Translations under genes and position numbers: made by a program | Source of the DNA: Nissabacter sp. SGAir0207 | GTDB lineage: Bacteria > Pseudomonadota > Gammaproteobacteria > Enterobacterales > Enterobacteriaceae | DNA: 64,000 bases | Direction: 5' to 3' | Assembly (NCBI RefSeq): GCF_005491205.1 | Contig: NZ_CP028040.1 | Coordinates: 9,039-73,038, forward strand | The notes under the pieces: generated by a model | Seen by the model: only the letters and a program-made list of their open reading frames with translations | Databases searched by the model: none | Told to the model about the DNA's origin: nothing | In this document: one piece after another, positions 56,575 to 64,000 of the stretch | Numbering within the stretch: the first letter of the stretch is position 1 | How the letters are laid out: every line of letters starts with the position of its first letter

Positions 56575-57066
56575 ATGGCTATTCCTGCTTATCTGTGGCT
56601 CACTAGCGAAAAAGGAGAACAGATCAAAGGGTCAGTTAATATAGAAGGTCGCGAAGGTAGCGCCGAGATCGTAGAACTGATGCACTCTGTCAACGTACCC
56701 ATCGACACTATAACCGGACAAATAACAGCCAAATGTAATCATGGGGATTACGCCCTCATCAAAGAAGTAGACAGTATGTCACCTTATCTCTACCAAGGTG
56801 TCGCCACAGGAAAACGCTATGAAAAAGCAGAGCTCAAGTTTTATAAAATAGATGACGCCGGCCAGGAGGCTGAATATTTCCGTACAACCCTGGAGGGGGT
56901 TCGCGTGAGTGAAATAGAACCATTCATGTTGAATGTAAAAGATCCGAATTTTGCTAACAATAACCCTCTTGAACTGTTTTATTTGAGCTATGAAAAAATC
57001 ACCTGGCACCATATTGATGGCAATGTCATATACACAGCTATATGCAGTGACAGGAGAGACGCATAA
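56575..57066 (+). CDS. hcp: Hcp-family type VI secretion tube protein (orphan)
   Basis: A 163-residue Hcp: MAIPAYLWLTSEKGEQIKGS, EIVELMHSVNVPID, SPYLYQGVATGKRYEKAELK and LSYEKITWHHIDGN are the conserved segments of the hexameric tube ring. No other type VI secretion genes lie in the window, so the apparatus must be encoded elsewhere. Its stop overlaps the next gene's ATG, coupling it to the effector that it probably carries. AAGGA is seven bases upstream of the start. Confidence 0.92.
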   Translation: MAIPAYLWLTSEKGEQIKGSVNIEGREGSAEIVELMHSVNVPIDTITGQITAKCNHGDYALIKEVDSMSPYLYQGVATGKRYEKAELKFYKIDDAGQEAEYFRTTLEGVRVSEIEPFMLNVKDPNFANNNPLELFYLSYEKITWHHIDGNVIYTAICSDRRDA

Positions 57067-57431
57067 TGGGATGGCTTTACAAGGTAAGTTCTAAGGCATT
57101 TTATCTTAATGGAACCTACCAGTTTTCTGCAAAGTACTCCGGCAGGCCCGGCTACAAGAATGACAGTACCCAGGAATGCGTGAAAGGCAAGGGGCCGATT
57201 CCACGAGGAAAATATACCATCGGTGAGCCGTTTTATCACCCCAAAACCCGCGCGTGGACGATGCGACTGACCCCTTATGCCTCCAACCAAATGTGTGGGC
57301 GTGATGGTTTCATGATTCATGGGGACAGTTCAACGCACCCAGGTGAAGCCTCCGACGGCTGTATCATTGTGAATATTGCCGGCCGAAAAGCCATTGCTGC
57401 CAGCGGCGACCATCTGCTTATCGTGGAGTGA
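57066..57431 (+). CDS. tlde1: Tlde1-like T6SS effector, L,D-transpeptidase fold (DUF2778)
   Basis: A 121-residue DUF2778 protein. GPIPRGKYTIGEPF is followed by the catalytic His in FMIHGDSSTHPGEAS and the catalytic Cys in DGCIIV. Tlde1 effectors of Salmonella cleave peptidoglycan tetrapeptides and exchange D-amino acids in the periplasm of rival cells. There is no signal peptide, consistent with delivery by Hcp. It is coupled to hcp upstream and to the putative immunity gene downstream. Confidence 0.87.
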   Translation: MGWLYKVSSKAFYLNGTYQFSAKYSGRPGYKNDSTQECVKGKGPIPRGKYTIGEPFYHPKTRAWTMRLTPYASNQMCGRDGFMIHGDSSTHPGEASDGCIIVNIAGRKAIAASGDHLLIVE

Positions 57432-57436
57432 TAGGT

Positions 57437-57880
57437 ATGCGAAAGGCACTGTTATCCCTTCTAATGGCAGCCCCCTGTTTTTCACATGCCGCAGAAGGCA
57501 ATTGTGCAGTGATTGGCGGCTCGATGGAGCAGTCCCTCTTTGATGCCATCGTCCATGATCTCAATATCGACGGAGCGACGATTCAAAGGGATAAAACCAT
57601 TGTGAACGTATTGTATATGTCCCCTGTCTCTGAAGCTTTTGCCCATCAACTTGCTAAAACAGATAGTGACTCAGACAGAAAGAGAAATGGCAAAGCGCTA
57701 CTGCCGGAAAGTGATTATTTCGAAAGCTATTATATTAACGGGGCAAAGAGCATTACGGCCAGATATACTTTTATAAACCAACATGGCAAGCGCAATGTTT
57801 TTATTGCGTCCAGCCTGATGAATAACGATGAGTGCTCTGTACGTTTTAACGGATACCTGACGCTATCCCGTCAATTTTAA
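57437..57880 (+). CDS. tldi1: Putative periplasmic immunity protein for the Tlde1-like effector
   Basis: 147 residues with a signal peptide (MRKALLSLLMAAPCFSHAAE) and a soluble mature part with two or three Cys. Located five bases after the effector stop, with GGAG correctly placed for ATG 57437 (a GTG start at 57428 would overlap). Position and export to the compartment where Tlde1 acts are the evidence for immunity; no recognised domain. Confidence 0.72.
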   Translation: MRKALLSLLMAAPCFSHAAEGNCAVIGGSMEQSLFDAIVHDLNIDGATIQRDKTIVNVLYMSPVSEAFAHQLAKTDSDSDRKRNGKALLPESDYFESYYINGAKSITARYTFINQHGKRNVFIASSLMNNDECSVRFNGYLTLSRQF

Positions 57881-57912
57881 CAGCATCTTTCCTGTAATTG
57901 TCATGACACAGA

Positions 57913-57935
57913 AAAGGATCGCTCCTTGATCCTTT
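57913..57935. terminator. Hairpin after the Hcp cassette
   Basis: Eight-base stem AAAGGATC and GATCCTTT around GCTCCTT, 30 bases after the immunity gene and before the convergent MFS gene. It probably terminates the cassette transcript. Confidence 0.55.
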
Positions 57936-58000
57936 CCTGCTATCACCTTTCTGGGTCAGTGACGCCCATTGAGGACTATTAAGGCGACCCCATCTTATGC

Positions 58001-59311
58001 TCAACCAGCAATCTTGCGGGCGGATTGCAGAGGCAGGGCGCTGCGTCGATAGAGATACAGCGTCGCCAGTAGCGCACAGACAGCCGCAAAGCTCATCCAG
58101 TAGCCGGGCGAGGCTTTGTCGCCTGTCAATTCAATCAGCCCAGTCGAGACCACCGGGGTGAAGCCACCAAAGAGCGCCGTGGCGAGGCTATAGGCCAGTG
58201 AAAAGCCCGCCACGCGTACGTCCGTTGGCATGATCTCCGTCAGGGCGGGGATCATGGCCCCGTTATACAGGCCATAGATGAAGGAGAGCCACAGCAGCAC
58301 GCCCAGCATCATGGCGAACCCCGGTGCGCTGGCCAGCAGGCTGAGCGCCGGGTAGGAGGTGCAAAGCGCCAGCAGCGTCATGGTCACCAGTACTGGCTTA
58401 CGGCCGAAGCGATCCGACAGCATCCCGCCAATGGGCAGCCAGATGAAGTTTGAAATCGCCACCAGCAACGTGACCAGCAGGCTGTCGGAGGCACTGAGCA
58501 TCAGCACTTTCTTGCCGAAGGTCGGCGCATAGACGGTGATGAGATAGAACGCCGTTGTGGTCATCGCAACCATCATCATGCCCGCGATCACCACTTGCCA
58601 GTTGGCCAGCAGCGTCTTGAAAACCTGCTTCATCTCGAGGTGTTTACGGCGAGCGTTGAACTCTTGCGTCTCCTCAAGCTTGCGGCGCAGGAAAAAAATA
58701 AAAGGCACAATGACGCAACCCAGCAGGAACGGGATGCGCCAGCCCCACTCACGGATCGCCTGCTCATCGAGCAGGGCATTGAGCGCGAAGCCGAGGGCCG
58801 CCGCCGCCATGATGGCCACTTGCTGGCTGCCTGATTGCCAGCTGGTATAGAAACCCTTGCGCCCTGGCGTGGCGATCTCCGCCAGATAGACAGAGACCCC
58901 GCCCAGCTCCGCGCCTGCCGAGAAACCCTGCAACAAACGGCCAGTCAGCACCAGCAGCGGCGCCCACAGCCCGATGCTGTGGTAAGAGGGGATGAGCACG
59001 ATAAGGAAGGTGCCAGCCGCCATGATGGAGAGGGTGACAATCAGCCCTTTGCGCCGCCCTACTTTATCAATGTAGGCCCCCAGCACCACCGCCCCGACCG
59101 GCCGCATCAGGAAGCCCGCGCCAAAGACGGCAAAGGTCATCATCAAGGATGCAAACTCACTGCTTGACGGGAAAAAGGTATGGGCAATGTAGGTGGCATA
59201 AAATCCAAACAGGAAGAAGTCAAACTGCTCCAGAAAGTTACCCGAAGTCACGCGGAAAATAGCGCCAATCCGGGCACGGGTGGTAAGGGTCGAGGTAGGG
59301 GAAATGTGCAT
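58001..59311 (-). CDS. MHS-family MFS transporter (citrate/dicarboxylate:H+ symporter-like)
   Basis: About 436 residues, twelve helices. [20 protein letters not shown] near residue 26, DKVGRRKGL after helix 2, [14 protein letters not shown] in helix 4 and [11 protein letters not shown] in the second half are typical of the CitA/ShiA/ProP (MHS) branch. ATG 59311 behind GGAGATCACC is preferred over a TTG four codons upstream. It is divergent from the proline-racemase-family gene; it may import a hydroxyproline, betaine or carboxylate used by that enzyme. Confidence 0.88.
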   Translation of the reverse strand: MHISPTSTLTTRARIGAIFRVTSGNFLEQFDFFLFGFYATYIAHTFFPSSSEFASLMMTFAVFGAGFLMRPVGAVVLGAYIDKVGRRKGLIVTLSIMAAGTFLIVLIPSYHSIGLWAPLLVLTGRLLQGFSAGAELGGVSVYLAEIATPGRKGFYTSWQSGSQQVAIMAAAALGFALNALLDEQAIREWGWRIPFLLGCVIVPFIFFLRRKLEETQEFNARRKHLEMKQVFKTLLANWQVVIAGMMMVAMTTTAFYLITVYAPTFGKKVLMLSASDSLLVTLLVAISNFIWLPIGGMLSDRFGRKPVLVTMTLLALCTSYPALSLLASAPGFAMMLGVLLWLSFIYGLYNGAMIPALTEIMPTDVRVAGFSLAYSLATALFGGFTPVVSTGLIELTGDKASPGYWMSFAAVCALLATLYLYRRSALPLQSARKIAG

Positions 59312-59762
59312 GGTGATCTCCAAATTGTCAGTGACGCTTTTCGCCGCGCCTGTGCCAAAGACTGGATGAGGAGAGAGCAGTAAATAAGTGCAATTAATGC
59401 ATCAACCCATGCGCCAGCCACATCATTCCCCGTCCACGTAAGAAAAACCTCTGGATTTACAGCGATTTTATTTTTGGGCACGTGTGTTGCCCAAAAGTCA
59501 GGGAGTTAATGAGTTTGCTTTTTTGTGACAGGATTCATAAATAAAATAGGGGAAATTGTGACAGTAAATAATCCGGTCGCCACCTGGGCTATATCACCGC
59601 TACGCCCTGCCATCCTCTCGCCGTAGGGCGGTCAATGTTGTTACAGCAATTGTCCTAACCATCATAGAAATCATTGAAAATCATCATCATAATCAACAGC
59701 GTGGCGACTGCCTGCCTTGTGTCGCTTGACTTATCACATCGTTTAATCACAGGTGAGTTGCT
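59312..59762. other. Divergent intergenic region, MHS transporter/proline racemase-like
   Basis: About 450 bases with no gene. It must contain two divergent promoters. I see no regulator gene or clear palindrome; AGGTGAG precedes the racemase-like start. Confidence 0.45.
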
Positions 59763-60814
59763 ATGGCCTTTAAAAGAACTGTCCATGCCGTTGATACCCA
59801 TGCTGGCTGTCCCATGCGCGTGATTACCGGTGGTGTGCCGCATATTCCCGGTAGCAGCGTGTATGAAAAGATGAAATGGCTGGAAGAGAATGATGATCAG
59901 CTGCGCAAACTGATGCTGCGGGAGCCGCGGGGCTATCCGGCACACTGCTGCAATATTATTGTGCCGCCAACCGATCCGCAGGCTGATGCGGGCTACATCA
60001 TCATGGAGCAGATAGAGTACCCGGTGATGTCGGGCGGGAATACCATCGCGGTCGTCACGGTGCTGCTGGAGATGGGCATGTTGCCGATGCAAGAGCCGGT
60101 CACCGAGCTGATACTGGAAGCGCCGGCGGGGCTGATCAACGTGCGCGCGGCGTGTCAGGGCGGCAAGGTCAAAAACGTCACCTTTACCAATGTGCCGGCG
60201 TTCGCGGTCTATCTGGATGCAATTATCGATGTGCCACATCTTGGCAACGTACAAGTGGACGTCGCCTGGGGCGGCATGTTCTATGTGATCGCGGATGTCC
60301 GCCAGTTCCCCGGCATTGAACTGACGCCCGCCTACGGCCGGGAGATTGCGCGCATCTCCGCCATGATCCGTCAGGCCGCGATCGAACAGCTACCGGTTGC
60401 GCACCCGGACTATCCCGGCGTTGGCATTACCATTTCCCAGCTCTCTGGCCCCACTGACCACCCGGAGGCGGACTGGCGCAACGTCGTGACAATGGCGTCC
60501 GGCGAGTTTTCATGGGATGACCCCTCCACCTGGACAGGCGCGATTGACCGCTGCCCCTGTGGCACCGGCACCTGTGCCAAAATGGCGGTGCTGCACGCCA
60601 AGGGCGAGCTGCCCTGCACCGGGATTTTCGCCATCAGGGCATTCTCGGCAACGTATTTACCGGGCGGCTGATCGCAGAGACGGTGACGGATGGCCGGGCG
60701 CTGGTGACCCCAACCATCACCGGCCAGAGCTGGATCTACGGCATCAACCACTTCGTGCTCGACCATGACGATCCCTTTGATGAGGGGTTCATGGTGGGCG
60801 ACATCTGGGCGTAA
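59763..60814 (+). pseudogene. Proline racemase/hydroxyproline epimerase-dehydratase family enzyme (one-base frameshift)
   Basis: Starts MAFKRTVHAVDTHAGCPMRV, with MRVITGGVP, IIMEQIEYPVMSGGNTIA, and the second catalytic loop DRCPCGTGTCAKMAVLHAKG. At LPCTG the frame changes; one extra G at 60621-60623 continues DFRHQGILGNVFTGRLIAE to VGDIWA. The rebuilt length is about 350. The first catalytic position is Ser (MSGGNTI) where racemases and epimerases have Cys; the second keeps its Cys. Loss of one Cys suggests a dehydratase-type or altered reaction on a proline derivative. Confidence 0.85.
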
Positions 60815-60826
60815 CGGAGGAGCCAG

Positions 60827-61494
60827 TTACGCCTCGTCGCTCTCCTTACCATAGAAGAGCTTGCCCAGTTTGATCAGCGGGCGGCCCTGGGATTTGCGGT
60901 GGAGATTGGTATCGCGTAGCGAGTAGACGCACCCGCAATACTCTTGCTGGTAAAACTGCTCGCGTTTGCTGATCTCAATCATCCGCGCCGCGCCGCCCTG
61001 CTTGCGCCAGTTGAAATCCCAGTAGGTCATGCCGGGATAGTGGCTGGCCGCTCGCTGGCCACAGTCGTTGATCTGTTGCATGTTCTTCCAGCGCGAGATG
61101 CCCAACGAGCTGCTGATCACCGGAAAGCCGTGCTCGGCAGCATAGAGCGCGGTACGCTCAAAGCGCATATCAAAGCACATCGTGCAGCGCACGCCGCGCT
61201 CTGGCTCCCACTCCATGCCCTTTGCCCGCTCAAACCAGTTGTCAGTGTCGTAGTCCGCATCCACAAAGGGCACGCCATGCTGTTCAGCAAAGCGGATATT
61301 CTCCTCTTTGCGGAGCAGGTACTCTTTCTGCGGGTGGATATTGGGTTGTAGAAATAGATGGTGTACTCAATGCCCGATGCCTGGATTGCTTCCATCACTT
61401 CGCCCGAACAGGGCGCACAGCAGGAGTGGAGCAGCAGTTTATTGGCACCGTTCGGCAGTGTCAGTTTGGGGCGTTTGAATTCACTGTTGTTCAT
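60827..61494 (-). pseudogene. queH: Epoxyqueuosine reductase QueH (one-base frameshift)
   Basis: Starts [20 protein letters not shown], then [17 protein letters not shown], the QueH Cys-Cys-x-x-Cys motif. After YFYNP the frame changes; one extra C (GGG at 61343-61345) gives [20 protein letters not shown], then [33 protein letters not shown] and [15 protein letters not shown] complete the iron-sulfur/zinc cysteines. QueH makes queuosine in tRNA, replacing QueG. The rebuilt length is about 222 residues. A tRNA-modification gene on an accessory replicon is unusual. Confidence 0.88.
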
Positions 61495-61686
61495 GGATGT
61501 ACTTCATTTATTTGCAGGTTTGACCTGCGAGTATAGGCGAGGGGCGCGAGAACATGTAGGAATGGTGCGGCGCTGCATTCGTCGGTAGTTGAAGCCGATT
61601 CAACGCTCGATTCACTTCTCCTCAAGGAAAACTCACACATCTTTGCCAGACTTAAGCCTGAATTCACTCACACCAAGGAAAACAGG

Positions 61687-62484
61687 ATGAGCAATCAAAA
61701 AACTGCACTGATCACCGGCGCGTCGAATGGCATTGGCCTGGCACTGGCAAAAGTGTTCGCCCGCAATGGGTATGACATCATCGCCGTGGCGCGCAATGAG
61801 GAGAAGCTGGCCCAAGCCAGCCGTGAGATGAGTCAGGAGGGCGCGAAGGTTCACACCTTTTCTGCTGATTTAAGCCGTTATGAGGAGGTTGAGGCGCTGC
61901 ATGACAAGGTGCGTGAGGCAGGATTTGAGTTGGATGCGTTGGTGATCAACGCTGGCCAAGGGCTGGGCGGCCGTTTTATTGGCGGAACCGAGCTGGCGAA
62001 GGAGTTGCAGCTGATCCGCTTGAACGTGGACTCCTATGTTCATCTCTCCAAATTGTTCCTGCCCGACATGATCAACCGAGGCGGCGGCCATGTGCTGATG
62101 ACCTCCTCCGTCTCCGGCACGGCCCCCATTCCTTTTGAGGCGGTGTATGGCGCCTCCAAGGCCTTTGTGAACTCCTTCTTCTGGGCGATCCGCAATGAGA
62201 CAAAGGGGAGCGGCCTGAATATGACCCTGCTGATGCCGGGTGCCACCGAAACCAATTTTTTCAAAAATGCTGGCCAGACTGACACCACCGTGGGCGCCTC
62301 CCAACCGACCCAGCCCGAAGAGGTGGCCGAGCGCGCCTGGTATGCGTTGATGAGCGGCCATGAGTATGTCTATGGTGACGATGCAGCCGAGCATGAGGGC
62401 GATGTGCTCAACCGTTTGCAGAGCGAGTCACAGAAAGCGCAGCGCCACCGCATCATCTCGGAACCGGGTTCCGCCAACAAATAA
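61687..62484 (+). CDS. Short-chain dehydrogenase, YqjQ/DltE-like
   Basis: A 265-residue SDR: ALITGASNGIGLALAKVFA, ALVINAGQGLGGRF (INAG variant), catalytic Ser in LMTSSVSGTAPIPF and YGASKAFVNSFFWAI. The C-terminal extension EPGSANK is polar. AAGGAAAACAGG precedes ATG 61687. It is followed by a strong terminator, so it is monocistronic. Substrate unknown. Confidence 0.88.
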   Translation: MSNQKTALITGASNGIGLALAKVFARNGYDIIAVARNEEKLAQASREMSQEGAKVHTFSADLSRYEEVEALHDKVREAGFELDALVINAGQGLGGRFIGGTELAKELQLIRLNVDSYVHLSKLFLPDMINRGGGHVLMTSSVSGTAPIPFEAVYGASKAFVNSFFWAIRNETKGSGLNMTLLMPGATETNFFKNAGQTDTTVGASQPTQPEEVAERAWYALMSGHEYVYGDDAAEHEGDVLNRLQSESQKAQRHRIISEPGSANK

Positions 62485-62491
62485 CCGTCCG

Positions 62492-62519
62492 ATCATCCCG
62501 GTAGCCTTGCCGGGATGAT
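62492..62519 (+). terminator. Terminator after the SDR gene
   Basis: Perfect ten-base stem ATCATCCCGG and CCGGGATGAT with an eight-base loop, eight bases after the stop codon. There is no strong T run, but stem and position are convincing. Confidence 0.65.
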
Positions 62520-62611
62520 AATCCAATAACTTCCGTTTTTTCATGTCATTATCTACACTTAGCTCACGCACAGGTTTGCGTCCTGTCACGTTGAATATGG
62601 AATGATGATGT

Positions 62612-63550
62612 ATGCCCGTCCAGCCCACCGCCCGCCTCTCCCGCAACGATTTGGCTGACCTGAATGCGTTCAGGGTAGTTGAACGGCTACGAAGCTTTAC
62701 CAAAGCTGCCCTTGAGTTGGGCGTCACCACTTCCGCGCTCAGCCATGCTATCCGCAACCTGGAGACCCGCCTGGGCGTACGGTTACTGAACCGGACCAGC
62801 CGCACCGTCTCGCCTACGGATGCAGGTGCCAGTCTGGCGCGTCGGTTAAACATCGGATTCCAGGAGATTGGTGAGGCACTGGAAGAGATCAGCCAGATAC
62901 GTGGCCGGCCAGCGGGTCGCCTGCGGCTTAACGTGCTCAGTGACGGGGCCAGGCTTCTTATCGCGCGCCACTTGCCCACGTTTTTATACCGCTATCCAGA
63001 GGTAGAGGTGGAGATCAGCGTGGATGATCGTATGGTCGACATCGTGGCCGAGGGCTTTGATGCTGGCATCCGTTTCGGTGGCACCGTGCCGGAAGATCTG
63101 GTGGCGGTAAAGCTTGGCAATGCGCTGAAGTGGGTCGCGGTGGCGTCACCCACTTATCTCCATCACCGCCCGATGCCTACTACACCTGACGATCTGCGCG
63201 CCCATGCCTGCATTCAGATGCGAACCGGCCAGGGCATTATCTATAAATGGGAGTTTGAGCGTGCGGGAGAGCGCCGCGTCATTGAGGTTGCCGGTCAGGT
63301 GTGCGTCAGTGAAACCGCCCTTGCCATCGAACTGGCGCTGGCTGGCGCGGGCATTGCCTACTGCCTTGAGGCACGCGTGGCCCACCACCTCCGTGACGGG
63401 CAGCTCCGAGTGCTCCTGCCAGACTGGTCGCCAACCGAGCCAGCGATGTACCTCTACTATCCCGGTCACCGCCGTATCCCACAGGGACTGCGTGAATTAA
63501 TTGATCTGCTTAAAGAGGAAATAGCCAAAGAACCGTTTAATGAAATATGA
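62612..63550 (+). CDS. LysR-family transcriptional regulator
   Basis: A 312-residue LysR regulator. DLNAFRVVERLRSFTKAALE and TTSALSHAIRNLETRLGVRL form the helix-turn-helix, followed by LLNRTSRTVSPTDAG. The effector domain contains VEVEISVDDRMVDIVAEGFD and FDAGIRFGG, as in the DgdR/CrgA-type subgroup. Single gene with the same orientation as the SDR before it; the target is not evident. Confidence 0.9.
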   Translation: MPVQPTARLSRNDLADLNAFRVVERLRSFTKAALELGVTTSALSHAIRNLETRLGVRLLNRTSRTVSPTDAGASLARRLNIGFQEIGEALEEISQIRGRPAGRLRLNVLSDGARLLIARHLPTFLYRYPEVEVEISVDDRMVDIVAEGFDAGIRFGGTVPEDLVAVKLGNALKWVAVASPTYLHHRPMPTTPDDLRAHACIQMRTGQGIIYKWEFERAGERRVIEVAGQVCVSETALAIELALAGAGIAYCLEARVAHHLRDGQLRVLLPDWSPTEPAMYLYYPGHRRIPQGLRELIDLLKEEIAKEPFNEI

Positions 63551-64000
63551 ATGCACTCAAATGTCATTCTCATGAATGCATTTAAGTTAAACATACTTAT
63601 TATTTGAGGTGCGGCTTGCATCACAAGTAAATTAACCTCTATAGATATATTCCTCTGCTACATAAGCCTACCCAAACATAAGTGCGCATTATCCAGAAGT
63701 TAATTGGTTTCCCGTAGATAATTCATTGCGGGCGGTCAGGATGTGTTGCCAGACGGCGAACTTAACTCTACGCAGATACTAAAGCCGGTGGCATTAATCA
63801 AAATCTGGATCAGGGTGTGGCACAGAAAATTCAGATAGTGGAAGACAATGAAACAGTACGAGCTGCGGACTGCGCAAATGCGCTCAGGATCGGTATCCTA
63901 AATTCTTGCGCTATCAGCAGATTAAGAAGCCGAAGATGTTGGTTGGTGCATGACTAGGATATGATGCGTTGAATAATAACCATCATGTTAGTGAGGGATT
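63551..64000. other. Gene-free right end of the window
   Basis: About 450 bases with only short frames, none with a ribosome binding site. Composition changes near 63730 to GC-richer sequence that could be a fragment of a decayed gene or mobile element cut by the edge, but nothing is recognisable. Confidence 0.4.

Noticed and set aside
63730..64000. Possible insertion-sequence remnant at the right edge
   Set aside because: Only tiny frames and no terminal repeats or transposase motif can be recognised.

Overview
The window reads as a stretch of a large extrachromosomal replicon (megaplasmid or chromid) from a member of the Enterobacterales. Gene styles and neighbours suggest the Rahnella/Serratia/Pantoea neighbourhood, but genus cannot be fixed from sequence alone. 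The replicon call rests on the backbone at 36.1-44.0 kb. It holds a P1-RepA-like initiator with iterons on both sides, a second RepE/pi-like (Rep_3) initiator with six 22-bp iterons, a ParA/ParG-type partition pair, and a tyrosine recombinase that aligns almost residue for residue with phage P1 Cre. A loxP-like 13-8-13 site lies 154 bp upstream of the recombinase gene.

Layout. 0-6 kb: a metallophosphoesterase cut by the left edge, a flavodoxin-like quinone reductase with its TetR regulator, a wrecked tccC (Tc toxin C component), and a Pho-type pair (phosphate transporter plus polyphosphate kinase 2). 6.3-11.8 kb: an AraC-controlled polyol/sugar operon (sugar-porter transporter, Gfo/Idh/MocA dehydrogenase, lone PTS EIIA, TIM-barrel isomerase). 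12-13 kb: a stray iteron, partition-like palindromes and a GNAT acetyltransferase. 13.2-16.6 kb: a compact unit of a 24-residue peptide gene, a hairpin, two proteins that each join a PqqD-like N-terminal domain to a haem-oxygenase-like di-iron fold, and an MFS exporter. This is the best candidate here for an undescribed, RiPP-like biosynthetic system.

16.7-36.1 kb: a visibly GC-rich histidine/imidazole catabolic island. It has a TauABC-like ABC importer, a HisD-like dehydrogenase, an APH-fold kinase, two alcohol dehydrogenases, an FMN 2-hydroxyacid oxidase, a HisC-like aminotransferase, hutU, hutH, hutC, hutD, hutF, hutI, hutG and an NCS1 permease. Five copies of TGTATATACA, the expected HutC operator core, sit in front of its transcription units. 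The pathway is the HutF/HutG five-step version, with what looks like an upstream funnel feeding imidazole compounds such as histidinol or imidazole-lactate into histidine.

44.2-63.5 kb: accessory genes. These are an SDR/HxlR pair, a dihydrodipicolinate-synthase-like enzyme, a twin-arginine-like FAD oxidoreductase, an Rpn nuclease with a duplicated stand-alone C-terminal module (RpnS-like), DeoR and Nudix genes, a LysR/SDR pair, a DUF305 plus beta-propeller pair, an orphan Hcp-Tlde1-immunity cassette, an MHS transporter, a proline-racemase-family enzyme, QueH, an SDR and a LysR regulator.

A caution for every reader: about fifteen otherwise complete genes are broken by what looks like loss of one base, nearly always within a short G or C run. 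Because all are deletions and all are in homopolymers, sequencing undercalls are at least as likely as gene decay. The tccC gene and a 107-bp tandem duplication in hutH are lesions of a different kind.
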